From an uncultured Desulfobulbus sp. (lineage in GTDB: Bacteria; Desulfobacterota; Desulfobulbia; Desulfobulbales; Desulfobulbaceae): a stretch of 64,000 bases of DNA. Of the stretch, positions 35,277 to 42,368 are shown one piece after another. The stretch spans positions 405,501 through 469,500 of the forward strand of contig NZ_OY762276.1 of NCBI RefSeq assembly GCF_963665445.1, given 5' to 3'. The number at the start of each line of letters is the position of its first letter. Position 1 is the first letter of the stretch. The notes beneath the pieces were generated by a model. It made no database searches. It was given only the letters and a program-made list of their open reading frames with translations, and was not told the DNA's origin. A program made the translations under genes and the position numbers.

Positions 35277-35660
35277 ATGAAGACGTTCATTTGGCTGCTC
35301 GCGCTGAGCATTAATCTGGTGGGAGCAATGGCGTTCGTTCCTTCGGTGTTTGAGGGCGACATTCCAGCACAGTCGCGTGCGATTAGCGCTGTTATAGGTT
35401 TGCTGTTTTTCGCAATTTGCGGCTTTCTCGTTGCAGGGCGTATCCATCGTTTGCCGGTATGGGGCCGCTCAGGAATGAAGCTCCTTTGCTCGGCTATCCC
35501 GATTTCTTGGCTGTTGGGGGCACTCGACCACGGCATGATTTCCGGGCTTGAGTTTCTTTCGTTCATTCTTGCAGCCTTTATTGGCTGGTGCTCATGGCGA
35601 GCGTTCTTGCTGTTCGCACCGAGGCCCAACCAATCCATAAACACGGACGCTGCGCGATGA
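35277..35660 (+). CDS. Four-span membrane protein ending inside an attC (cassette)
   Basis: 127 residues from ATG at 35277 with AGGGTGG upstream. Four hydrophobic spans are seen (WLLALSINLVGAMAFVP, AISAVIGLLFFAICGFLVA, LLCSAIPISWLLGAL, FLSFILAAFIGWCSWRAFLLF). Its last codons PNQSINTDAAR are encoded by the 5' part of the attC, a feature of many cassette proteins whose reading frame runs into the recombination site. No function is known. Confidence 0.7.
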   Translation: MKTFIWLLALSINLVGAMAFVPSVFEGDIPAQSRAISAVIGLLFFAICGFLVAGRIHRLPVWGRSGMKLLCSAIPISWLLGALDHGMISGLEFLSFILAAFIGWCSWRAFLLFAPRPNQSINTDAAR

Positions 35661-35683
35661 TGCCGTGCAGCGCCGGTTATGTC
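35624..35683 (+). repeat. attC-like site 3
   Basis: From GCCCAAC to GTTATGTC. The arms CGGACGCTGCGCG and CGTGCAGCGCCGG pair with one extrahelical base. It overlaps the end of the membrane protein gene and shares its 3' end GTTATGTC with sites 1 and 4. Confidence 0.7.
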
Positions 35684-35740
35684 AAACGTTCTTCCAGATA
35701 TCAACCGCTATCTATTGAAAAATACGCCAAAATATGATAC

Positions 35741-35802
35741 CGCTGCCAAGGTAGCGGGCTAGATAGCAGGTATGCTGATATAGACCCGCTACCTTGGCAG
35801 CG
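35741..35802. repeat. 18-bp perfect inverted repeat
   Basis: CGCTGCCAAGGTAGCGGG (35741-35758) and its exact complement (35785-35802) enclose a 26-base loop. Transcribed, it would fold into a very stable stem. There is no T run, so it is not a terminator of the usual kind. Confidence 0.85.
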
Positions 35803-35842
35803 TACTGCGTAATTATTGGTATTTTTACATCATCCGGGACGC

Positions 35843-35912
35843 TGCTAATACTGAAGAACCAGCGGCTTCACTCGACTGCGCTGCGCTTGCGAGTGAGCGA
35901 GATCGTTATGTC
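35843..35912 (+). repeat. attC-like site 4
   Basis: The hairpin CACTCG...CGAGTG with a GC-rich top, followed by AGCGAGATCGTTATGTC, resembles attC. The 3' box is identical to those of sites 1 and 3. The left limit is uncertain. Confidence 0.6.
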
Positions 35913-35936
35913 AAGAAATAAAATGAGGCTTTCTCC

Positions 35937-36530
35937 ATGATAAGAACAGTTTTACCACTTTTTTTGATTCTAATTTCCTCAACGGTAAATGCTAAAGTAG
36001 TTACATGCCAGCTTCATGAATTCATTTTCGATGATGGTGGCAAAGGTTATGGATCGTTTGCTTATGACACCCTTTTACAAGAATTAAAGAAGATTGAGAT
36101 ATCAACAACTAACGGAAGCGATATGAATGGCAGAAGCTATATTGCTGTTGCAGGAGCATGGGGAAGTCATTCCGAGGACGGTCATTTGGCTTTCACAGAT
36201 ACTTCATCAGAAGATGATTATAAAAATGCAGGTTGGTTACGAATTAGCATCAAAAAGTTTCCGCAGGAAAACAATTTAAATACGAAGCTTGAGTTATGGC
36301 CAGGAATGAGCGCAGAAAGTTATTGTGTGAATTCAGATTGTAGCAGTGCAGCCAATGATATTACTGATCCCAAAAACTCAAGGGATGTTACAAGTGGATA
36401 TATCATATGTACGAACAGTGAATTTAGTCTCAAATCATACCCAATTTATGCTTGGCGTTATCTTAAAGGTAAATTTAATAGTATGCTTCAATATTTCAAC
36501 CATTTGAAGTTCATTTTAGAAACCATGTAA
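35937..36530 (+). CDS. Secreted protein of unknown function (cassette)
   Basis: 197 residues with a signal peptide (MIRTVLPLFLILISSTVNAK). The mature domain has KVVTCQLHEFIFDDGGKGYGSFAYD, a centre rich in Asp/Ser/Gly and four Cys that could form disulphides (CQLH, CVNSDC, CTNS). The start lies 24 bp after attC site 4. Only 23 bp separate it from the SPRY gene, with no attC between, so the two form one two-gene cassette and may act together. Confidence 0.72.
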   Translation: MIRTVLPLFLILISSTVNAKVVTCQLHEFIFDDGGKGYGSFAYDTLLQELKKIEISTTNGSDMNGRSYIAVAGAWGSHSEDGHLAFTDTSSEDDYKNAGWLRISIKKFPQENNLNTKLELWPGMSAESYCVNSDCSSAANDITDPKNSRDVTSGYIICTNSEFSLKSYPIYAWRYLKGKFNSMLQYFNHLKFILETM

Positions 36531-36553
36531 TCCTAACGGAGAGAGACCAACTA

Positions 36554-37912
36554 ATGATAAAAAAAATCCTAGTAGCCATCATTGGGGGGCTGGCGCTTCT
36601 TTATGGCGTACGTTTTCTTATGGTAGAATTACCTTTCTCTTTTCAGGAGGCAGGAATGTTCAACCAACCATGCGAATTCGAAACAGAAAGAAATAACGGT
36701 ATAAGGTTGTCATTTAATAGAACAGCCGCTTTTATGACAGGTAAAAAGGAAAAAAACGGTTTGGCAGTTAGCACTATTGAGCACACTTCTGGCAAATACT
36801 ATTTTGAAATGGAGTACGTTTGTAAAGTATGCGGTAACTCAATGCCCGCCACCCTCGATGCTGGTGTTTTTTGGAACGGTTCAACAAGCCGCCACAGGCC
36901 GCCAGAATTAGTTGTCGGCAACTCGGATTGGTTTTATGGGGTAAACTTACTTAAATATCGGCCTAGAGGATTACGAGATGGTGACATTGTTGGAGTTGCT
37001 GTTAATCTTGACGATGGTAAAATCTTTTTCCGACAAAATGGAGTTTGGCTGATCAGCCAGGATGTTCGGTATCGAGAGCGCAAGAGTGGTGACCCTGCCG
37101 AACCTGATAGTGGTTTAAAAATCCCAACCAATCGTTCTTACTCAGCTGCACTATACATTAAGCCGAGAATATTCCACTTCGCAAAAATTGGATGGGTTGC
37201 AAATTTCGGTCAGAGTGAATTTGTCTTTCCCCCGCCTGCTGGGTATAGCTCTTGGGACAACAGTCTCAATAAACCAACCACTGATACTCTGAAAGTGGCT
37301 GGATCACAAAAACATCCTGGATGGCAAGCTGCAACTCCAAGAGGAGTTGATATTTCTGAAGATGGAACACAATTTCGCCATAGTGGAGAAAAGGATCCTT
37401 GGCTCACAAAGCAAGGAAAGAGTTATCTTCCAGGACGTGCAATAGCGTCAAAATCTCATTCACAAGGCAAGTGGTATTTTGAGGTTACATATCTAGATGG
37501 TGACCCAACCACTCCTGTTAGCAACGAAACTGTTCTAGGTTTACAGTCATCGTTAGCATCATATTTTAAACTGAGTAGTAGTGCTCCCGGTTGGGCAGGA
37601 CGAAAAACACAGATAAATTACCAAAATAAAAAGCAGTTAAAGGATGGAGATGTAGTTTGTATCGCTCTAGACCTGGACAATTTACAATACTATGCCGTAC
37701 TGAACGGCCAGTGGCGCGATCCTGATAACCCAACGAGCCAAGATAGAGGTAGAACTCTTCGCAAACCAAGCGAAGGGGACACTGATAACACTTATATGTT
37801 CGTGGCTGAAATAGCTTATGCGAAAGACCGTGATTCATCCGATGTCTGGGAAGTCAATACTGGTAACTCAGAGTTTAAATATAAAATACCAAAAGGATTC
37901 AATCCGTATTGA
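36554..37912 (+). CDS. Membrane-anchored or exported protein with two SPRY domains (cassette)
   Basis: 452 residues behind AACGGAGAG. A single N-terminal hydrophobic segment (ILVAIIGGLALLYGVRFLMV) serves as signal or anchor. Two SPRY-type beta-sandwich repeats follow. The first, at about 50-235, has SGKYYFEMEY, LRDGDIVGVAVNLDDGKIFFRQNGVW and NFGQSEFVFPPPAGY. The second, at about 255-450, has SQGKWYFEVTY, LKDGDVVCIALDLDNLQYYAVLNGQW and NTGNSEFKYKIPKGF. SPRY domains bind proteins and are mostly eukaryotic. A tandem secreted version in a cassette is unusual. The partner gene upstream encodes a secreted protein. Confidence 0.82.
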   Translation: MIKKILVAIIGGLALLYGVRFLMVELPFSFQEAGMFNQPCEFETERNNGIRLSFNRTAAFMTGKKEKNGLAVSTIEHTSGKYYFEMEYVCKVCGNSMPATLDAGVFWNGSTSRHRPPELVVGNSDWFYGVNLLKYRPRGLRDGDIVGVAVNLDDGKIFFRQNGVWLISQDVRYRERKSGDPAEPDSGLKIPTNRSYSAALYIKPRIFHFAKIGWVANFGQSEFVFPPPAGYSSWDNSLNKPTTDTLKVAGSQKHPGWQAATPRGVDISEDGTQFRHSGEKDPWLTKQGKSYLPGRAIASKSHSQGKWYFEVTYLDGDPTTPVSNETVLGLQSSLASYFKLSSSAPGWAGRKTQINYQNKKQLKDGDVVCIALDLDNLQYYAVLNGQWRDPDNPTSQDRGRTLRKPSEGDTDNTYMFVAEIAYAKDRDSSDVWEVNTGNSEFKYKIPKGFNPY

Positions 37913-37959
37913 TCTGACATGCTTGGATTACTGCTTATCAGGACCATAAGTAATAATGT

Positions 37960-38022
37960 CATAACCAAATGTTCCAGCGGAAGCCGCAAACAGCGCGGCT
38001 CTCGCTGAACTCAACGTTACGA
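37960..38022 (+). repeat. attC site 5 (end of array)
   Basis: Outer boxes CATAACC and GTTACGA are near-complementary. Inside, GTTCCAGCG..AAGCCGC pairs with GCGGCT..CGCTGAAC, leaving one extrahelical C, and the loop is AAACAGC. This is good attC architecture and marks the right edge of the integron, 22 bp from the phage mor stop. Confidence 0.8.
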
Positions 38023-38043
38023 TATCTATTTTTTTATCAAACC

Positions 38044-38364
38044 CTAAAACAACCTCAACTGCCGCCCATCCATCTTACCTAAAATATTCCAGATCTGCCG
38101 CTCCTGCAGGCCATACTTCCGGGCCAGGTCCGTCCCAGAATACCGGCCGCTATCATAATCCCGGCGGATACACTGGTCCCGCCAACTTCGCCGCCAGGTC
38201 TTCCAACCGTAGATGCGCAGGGAAATGCCGTCGAACCGTTGTGCCAACTTGAGGGCGTTACCCACGCCGATCAGCTCCGCCACCCGGCGCATGTCGCCGT
38301 TCAGATCTTCCAGTCGGGGCCAGGCATCCGGCGGTAATTCGAACGGTTCCTCCTGCCAGTTCAC
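38044..38364 (-). CDS. mor: Middle/late gene activator, Mor family
   Basis: 106 residues. The C-terminal helix-turn-helix is YSGTDLARKYGLQERQIWNILGK, and the N-terminal dimerisation part contains LEDLNGDMRRVAELIGVGNALKLAQRF. Mor of Mu activates the middle promoter that leads to late expression. It is coupled to gemA by a 4-bp overlap. The integron begins 21 bp after its stop, so late genes downstream (endolysin onward) are now 9.5 kb away and need their own promoter. Confidence 0.92.
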   Translation of the reverse strand: MNWQEEPFELPPDAWPRLEDLNGDMRRVAELIGVGNALKLAQRFDGISLRIYGWKTWRRSWRDQCIRRDYDSGRYSGTDLARKYGLQERQIWNILGKMDGRQLRLF

Positions 38365-38798
38365 GGTTTGCTTGTTCCTTGCGTCTTCAGCCGATGCTCC
38401 AGGTCGGTGATGAGGATGTGTAGGGCCTCATGGTCGGTCAGCCATTCGAATCGGTCCGCACCGAACTGCTTCTTTACCCTGGAGTGGAGCTTGTTCATGT
38501 CGTAGCCCAGGGCATGCCACAGGGCCAGCACCTTGCGCTGCTGCTTAGCAGCCGGGCCGGGCTTAATCTCGATAAACTGCCTTCGAGGTCTTTTCCCTTC
38601 TCCACCTTTGTACGGGGTAGGCTTCCAGCCCTTGGCCTTGAACAGCTCGATCAGCTCCAGGGCCTGTTGTTCGGTCAACTCCTTGGCCGACTCCACCCCG
38701 AAGTTGAACCCCAGCATGTCCCGGTAGGTTTCATCACTCAGCGCCAGATCCTTCTTGGCGATATGGATCCTGGCCAATGCGCTTTTGCTCGGACTCAT
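38361..38798 (-). CDS. gemA: GemA-like regulatory protein (Mu gp16, DUF1018)
   Basis: 145 residues from ATG at 38798, which has GGAG 6 bp upstream; earlier in-frame ATGs are weaker. DUF1018 pattern: ALARIHIAKKDLALSDETYRDMLGFNFGVESAKELTEQQALELIELFKAKGW, then a basic segment and LWHALGYDMNKLHSRVKKQFG. In Mu, gemA precedes mor and affects host gene expression and DNA topology. The same order is found here. Confidence 0.9.
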   Translation of the reverse strand: MSPSKSALARIHIAKKDLALSDETYRDMLGFNFGVESAKELTEQQALELIELFKAKGWKPTPYKGGEGKRPRRQFIEIKPGPAAKQQRKVLALWHALGYDMNKLHSRVKKQFGADRFEWLTDHEALHILITDLEHRLKTQGTSKP

Positions 38799-39357
38799 GT
38801 TGATCTCCATTTTGGGCGAGATATTTGCGCATGATCTCACTCATGCCGTCATCAGCATCCTGTGGGACAGAATTGAATTCCGTCCCCAGCTTATTCAACC
38901 CCAGTTGGCGAGATACCCGCTGGCTGCCGTCCACTTCCTGGTGGTGCTGGCGCTGCTCCCGCTGCGCGTCGGCCTGGTTGGCCAGCTTGTAAACAATGGA
39001 GCGCAGATAGTTGTGGTTTTTCATCGGCAGGTCCAGGGTCCCGGCCAGTTCCTGTATCCGCTCCATACCCATGACCCAGAAAACCGGTGGGCACGGCCGG
39101 TCCGCCTTGCCCTTTTCCGAGACATAGCCCTTGGCCACCAGAGCAACCAGATCCCTGGTCAACCGCTCCGCCTTGGTCGGCTGGATGGCGCAACCCGAGG
39201 CGGGCTTGAACAGGGAAAGATACTTGAGAAAGGGCTTCTGCACCGCGTGGGGTAGATCGGAAAAAGCCTGCAGCATGGCCCCGCCTTCCGCCGCATCCAC
39301 AAAGCTACTCACCGGTGCCTTGTAGGCGCATCGTGGGCATTTTCCGTTTACGGGCAT
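38734..39357 (-). CDS. Phage protein with N-terminal zinc ribbon
   Basis: 207 residues. The start MPVNGKCPRCAYKAPVSSF has a C-x2-C knuckle. A helical domain follows (FLKYLSLFKPASGCAIQPTKAERLTRDLVALVAKG), found in early proteins of Mu-like phages, and the tail is charged and Gln-rich. It overlaps gemA by 65 bp. The REP-like palindrome at 38864-38886 lies within its coding sequence. A DNA-related role is likely and unproven. Confidence 0.7.
   Translation of the reverse strand: MPVNGKCPRCAYKAPVSSFVDAAEGGAMLQAFSDLPHAVQKPFLKYLSLFKPASGCAIQPTKAERLTRDLVALVAKGYVSEKGKADRPCPPVFWVMGMERIQELAGTLDLPMKNHNYLRSIVYKLANQADAQREQRQHHQEVDGSQRVSRQLGLNKLGTEFNSVPQDADDGMSEIMRKYLAQNGDQHESEQKRIGQDPYRQEGSGAE
38864..38886. 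repeat. REP-like palindrome GGGACAGAATT (second copy)
   Basis: GGGACAGAATT, one base, then AATTCCGTCCC: an almost perfect inverted repeat, near-identical to 20011-20034. It is translated as part of the zinc-ribbon protein. Confidence 0.6.
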
Positions 39358-39360
39358 GGT

Positions 39361-40032
39361 TTACCCTATCTGTTTGCGCTCTTGGCCGGGCACTCCGGTA
39401 TTCACCTCCACCTCCATTCCGGCGGCATAGCCTTTATAAAGGCTGTCTTCCTTGTTTTTCAGGTTCGTGGCCCGGCTCTTTGCTTCAATAACAAAGGGGT
39501 ACCTCTGGCGGATGTATTCCTTGATCAAGCCCGCTTCCTTTTCCGATTGTGCCGGTTTGGTGATATTGCGAGCAACGCCATGCACCCAACCTTCGCAGAA
39601 GAGATCGGCCCTGGCTGTTCGGTTTGCCGCTTTCATCCTCCTGGAAAGGGTACTGATATATTGTCTCCGGGCCTGCTTGATCCTGCGCGACAGCACCACA
39701 TAGAAATAGACCGCAACCTCGATTTTCTCATGTCGACCGATAAACTTACAAATCGGTTCCGCCCCCAGATAATATTGAACGAAGGGTTCAACCCCAAAGG
39801 CCGAACAGACCACATGGATAAGGCCGACATGCCAGCGTGGCTGTTTTCTGCTGGTGTTGGTCATTTTGGTGGCGACTTCACCAATAGAGGTCAACTCCAC
39901 ATCCTGCATGGTTAACTGGTATTCCTGCATCAACTGCTGGGCCTTGCTGACCGCATTGGCCGCTTCGTGCGGATTGGTGCTTTGGCCAAGCGCCAGCAGT
40001 TTCTTGATTTTATCCAATATTTTTCCGTCCAT
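39361..40032 (-). CDS. DUF2786 phage protein
   Basis: 223 residues. The N-terminal 40 residues are DUF2786 (DKIKKLLALGQSTNPHEAANAVSKAQQLMQEYQLT), common in phages and plasmids. The rest has a conserved helical block (HVVCSAFGVEPFVQYYLGAEPICKFIGRHEKIEVAVYFYVVLSRRIKQARR) seen in the same proteins. The activity is not known. It belongs to the semi-early operon between DUF3164 and gemA. Confidence 0.82.
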   Translation of the reverse strand: MDGKILDKIKKLLALGQSTNPHEAANAVSKAQQLMQEYQLTMQDVELTSIGEVATKMTNTSRKQPRWHVGLIHVVCSAFGVEPFVQYYLGAEPICKFIGRHEKIEVAVYFYVVLSRRIKQARRQYISTLSRRMKAANRTARADLFCEGWVHGVARNITKPAQSEKEAGLIKEYIRQRYPFVIEAKSRATNLKNKEDSLYKGYAAGMEVEVNTGVPGQERKQIG

Positions 40033-40080
40033 CTTGTTCTCCTTGGCTGCTCGTCAGATCCGGAGCACCACCTCCGGATG

Positions 40081-40142
40081 ATTCCGACCGGCGTTGTCAA
40101 GTGGCGGTGCCTGCACCATGCAGGCCCACCGCCGGTCGGAAT
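40081..40142. repeat. Inverted repeat between two early genes
   Basis: ATTCCGACCGGCG and CGCCGGTCGGAAT enclose a loop of about 35 bases that contains the smaller hairpin GCCTGCACCATGCAGGC. It could attenuate or stabilise the leftward early transcript. Confidence 0.6.
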
Positions 40143-40160
40143 TTCGCTTTTTAACCCGTT

Positions 40161-40373
40161 TTATGCCGCTTTCTGATGGATGACAAGCGGCTCAGGAGCA
40201 TTGGGCTCCTTGTCGCTTCGGCTCCAGGCCACCTTGTTGCCCTCTATCTTTCGCTCGCAGGCCGGGCACAGGCTCGTTTCCGGCGGCTTCCATTCGTTGG
40301 GGGATATTTCTCGGCCACAATCGGCACAAAGCGGGTTCATTTGCATCTTTGGTAACATCTCAAACTCCGGCAA
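40161..40373 (-). CDS. Small zinc-ribbon phage protein
   Basis: 70 residues with two C-x2-C knuckles (LCADCGREISPNEWKPPETSLCPACERK), i.e. a zinc ribbon. It overlaps the DUF3164 gene end by 14 bp. No specific family is recognised. Confidence 0.68.
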   Translation of the reverse strand: MPEFEMLPKMQMNPLCADCGREISPNEWKPPETSLCPACERKIEGNKVAWSRSDKEPNAPEPLVIHQKAA

Positions 40374-40974
40374 AATCGAGGCTTATCTGCTGATAACGCC
40401 CCTGTTCATCTCGTTCATAAAAGCGGTGATACACACAAGATCCGGTCACGGTCACCGCATCGCCAATGGCGGCCATGGCCTTTTTCCAGGTGGGGTTATC
40501 GATCTTAAACTTACGTAACCCGAGGATGCGCTGGGTATTGATCTTACCCTTCTTGTCTACCTGGAAGGCGTCCTCAATCAGGGTGCGGACTTCCGAGGCC
40601 GAGGACCTGGTCCATTCCCGCAGGCACTGATCCACCAACACCTTGGCCGCCTGCAACCGTTCGTCGAACTCGATTCGTTCCGCGATCTCCCGAGTCATCC
40701 GGAAGCGGCCGTCATAGCTGGTGAGGGTAATGTTACCCTTGACGCCACCCATTTTCACGCCGTACTTCTCGGCGCTCAGATCAAGAAAGGCGTCCATGTC
40801 ACCGGCAATCCTGTCCTTAAACTCGGCCAGATCTTCCTCCATGGCCTTGGCCATCTGCACGGCCCGGAGAACGAACTCATCCCGGAGCAGGTCCACCTCC
40901 TCGATCTGGGCAATGGGAACCAGGTGGCCGACTGCATTGCATTTGTAGCCCTCCGGCACGCTTTGCATGGTCAT
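40360..40974 (-). CDS. DUF3164 phage protein
   Basis: 204 residues from MTMQSVPEGY at 40974; an ATG at 40992 is also possible. The DUF3164 pattern, usual in the early region of Mu-like phages, is clear: YKCNAVGHLVPIAQIEEVDLLRDEFVLRAV, KYGVKMGGVKGNITLTSYDGRFRMTREIAERIEFDERLQAAK, and the C-terminal MAAIGDAVTVTGSCVYHRFYER. Members lie next to transposase genes and are of unknown activity, perhaps DNA binding. Confidence 0.87.
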   Translation of the reverse strand: MTMQSVPEGYKCNAVGHLVPIAQIEEVDLLRDEFVLRAVQMAKAMEEDLAEFKDRIAGDMDAFLDLSAEKYGVKMGGVKGNITLTSYDGRFRMTREIAERIEFDERLQAAKVLVDQCLREWTRSSASEVRTLIEDAFQVDKKGKINTQRILGLRKFKIDNPTWKKAMAAIGDAVTVTGSCVYHRFYERDEQGRYQQISLDFAGV

Positions 40975-41333
40975 ACGGCCTCCTGCGGGCATTCTGCTGC
41001 AGACATACCCCTGTAGAGGCTGATTTTCTCGCGACCCAACTCGCAGGCGTACCCGAGCCCGGCCAATTCGCGTTCATCGGGCAATCCGTTGCACGCCTGG
41101 AACATATCAACAATGCGCCGGACCTGGGCGACCGCGTCCTCTCGCTGGCCTTTGATCACCTCGGGAGTGATGAGCTGTTTTTGCAGTTCCTGGGTGACAT
41201 CCCATATATGGGACAACTTCTCCTGAAGTTCCTGATCCTGGTAGGCTATACGGTGGACATTGGCTTTCAGCCCATCGAGGTTGGTACCGATTGCGGTCAA
41301 CTGCTCCATCAGGTTCAACTGTTCGCTGTTCAT
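40971..41333 (-). CDS. Early phage protein of unknown function
   Basis: 120 residues, helical with coiled-coil spacing (LMEQLTAIGTNLDGLKANVHRIAYQDQELQEKLSHIWDVTQELQKQL). AAGGAGC precedes the ATG by 8 bp. It ends with a 4-bp overlap at the DUF3164 start. No family is recognised. Confidence 0.65.
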   Translation of the reverse strand: MNSEQLNLMEQLTAIGTNLDGLKANVHRIAYQDQELQEKLSHIWDVTQELQKQLITPEVIKGQREDAVAQVRRIVDMFQACNGLPDERELAGLGYACELGREKISLYRGMSAAECPQEAV

Positions 41334-41464
41334 CGTTCATGCTCCTTCATGGTTGCGACTCTTCCGGCCTGGGGGTATCCTGGCACTGGAGTCGGTTTAT
41401 GGCTTTCCGCTCCACGTTTCAGGCCGGGGAATGTTCCAGCATTCTCCGGCCGTTTCTTTCCTTG

Positions 41465-41797
41465 TCACTCTTCATCCCTGGGGTCGGTGTTACTTGCGCA
41501 GTTCCGACACTGCTGGTACATCCGCACCCGGTGGGGGTTGGCGGTTGAAAAGGGCTTGCGCCGCTCCTCCACGCATTCGGGATAGCTGATAGTCCCCAGC
41601 ACCGGACACTGCACCTCCGAGGTGCCGAACACCTCTTCAACCTTGGTGAAAAAAGGATCCAGCTGCCCCTTGTACTGCCCGGCCAGGACCTGAGAGATCG
41701 TGGCCGCGCAATATCCCAGAGCCCGGGCCACCTTCACCTGGCTGCCGTGCTTGGCCACTGCGTCCCGCAGCAAATCGAGCCGGTCTTCATTGGTCAT
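41465..41797 (-). CDS. HTH DNA-binding phage protein
   Basis: 110 residues. The N-terminal HTH (LRDAVAKHGSQVKVARALGYCAATISQVLAGQY) is of the XRE/Cro kind used as a small phage regulator. The C-terminal part has four Cys (VQCPVLGTISYPECVEER, CRNCAS), possibly a zinc site. It overlaps the upstream wHTH gene by 11 bp. This combination is seen in Mu-like phages, but its target is unknown. Confidence 0.72.
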   Translation of the reverse strand: MTNEDRLDLLRDAVAKHGSQVKVARALGYCAATISQVLAGQYKGQLDPFFTKVEEVFGTSEVQCPVLGTISYPECVEERRKPFSTANPHRVRMYQQCRNCASNTDPRDEE

Positions 41798-42368
41798 GGT
41801 CTGCCTCCCCGTGGCTGCGCCAGCGTACCTGTTTCAGATTCGGATCCCAGACCCGCTTGGTCCGCTGGATCTGCGGGGCCAATGGCCCGGTATAGGCAGA
41901 AGGCAGAAAACGATATTCCCTGCCATTTCCCTTGAGGTAACCGGCCTTGCAGAGGTGCTTGGCATAGTCTGCGGCCGTTGATTCCTTGACCGGGCAATCC
42001 GGCAAACTGGCAGCCACCGCCAATTCACGCGGGGTAAAGACCCGCAGGATGCGCATGGCCTCCCACATATTCCGTCGGCCATCGCCCTGGGTGACCGGGG
42101 TTCCATCCTTACGTACCCGTGGCGCTTCCACGCCCACATCGTTGATCAGCTCCCAGACAGTGCCCGCATTGCTTCCCGCTGCCCGTTCCATGCGTAGCAG
42201 ATATTGCGCCTTCTCCAGCCCGGAGACATATTCCCGCACGCTATCCATACTGAGCAGAGTTTCATTGCGTAGCTCCCGCAGGGTGAACCGCTGCATCCGC
42301 CTGATCGCCTCCCAAAGGGCCTGGCGGGAGTCGAGCCCGTTTCTCTTGTCCACCGGTTTAAGCGCCAT
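41787..42368 (-). CDS. Phage winged-helix-rich protein
   Basis: 193 residues from ATG at 42368 with AAGGAGG 5 bp upstream. Two similar helical units are visible: LWEAIRRMQRFTLRELRNETLLSMDSVREYVSGLEKAQYL, then MWEAMRILRVFTPRELAVAASLPDCPVKESTAADYAKHLCKAGYL. Both have winged-helix spacing, so the protein is an internal duplication. It overlaps the MuB-like gene by 11 bp. It is probably a DNA-binding accessory of early phage growth. Confidence 0.72.
   Translation of the reverse strand: MALKPVDKRNGLDSRQALWEAIRRMQRFTLRELRNETLLSMDSVREYVSGLEKAQYLLRMERAAGSNAGTVWELINDVGVEAPRVRKDGTPVTQGDGRRNMWEAMRILRVFTPRELAVAASLPDCPVKESTAADYAKHLCKAGYLKGNGREYRFLPSAYTGPLAPQIQRTKRVWDPNLKQVRWRSHGEADHDQ

Larger units (their letters stand above)
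35684..35912 (+). other. Gene-less cassette with strong hairpin
   Basis: Bounded by attC-like sites 3 and 4, this ~230-bp unit has no reading frame of note. Its only structure is the 18-bp perfect inverted repeat at 35741-35802. Cassettes without genes are known and can carry promoters or small RNAs. Confidence 0.6.
28735..38022 (+). mobile_element. Integron (intI plus cassette array) embedded in the prophage
   Basis: This plus-strand, AT-rich block lies between the endolysin and mor of a minus-strand Mu-like phage. It contains intI and, to its right, at least five attC-like sites: 31965-32014, 33371-33454, 35624-35683, 35843-35912 and 37960-38022. Between them are unrelated single genes or gene pairs, as in cassette arrays. 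The last attC ends 22 bp before the stop of the phage mor gene. Start of the block is approximate. Confidence 0.82.
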
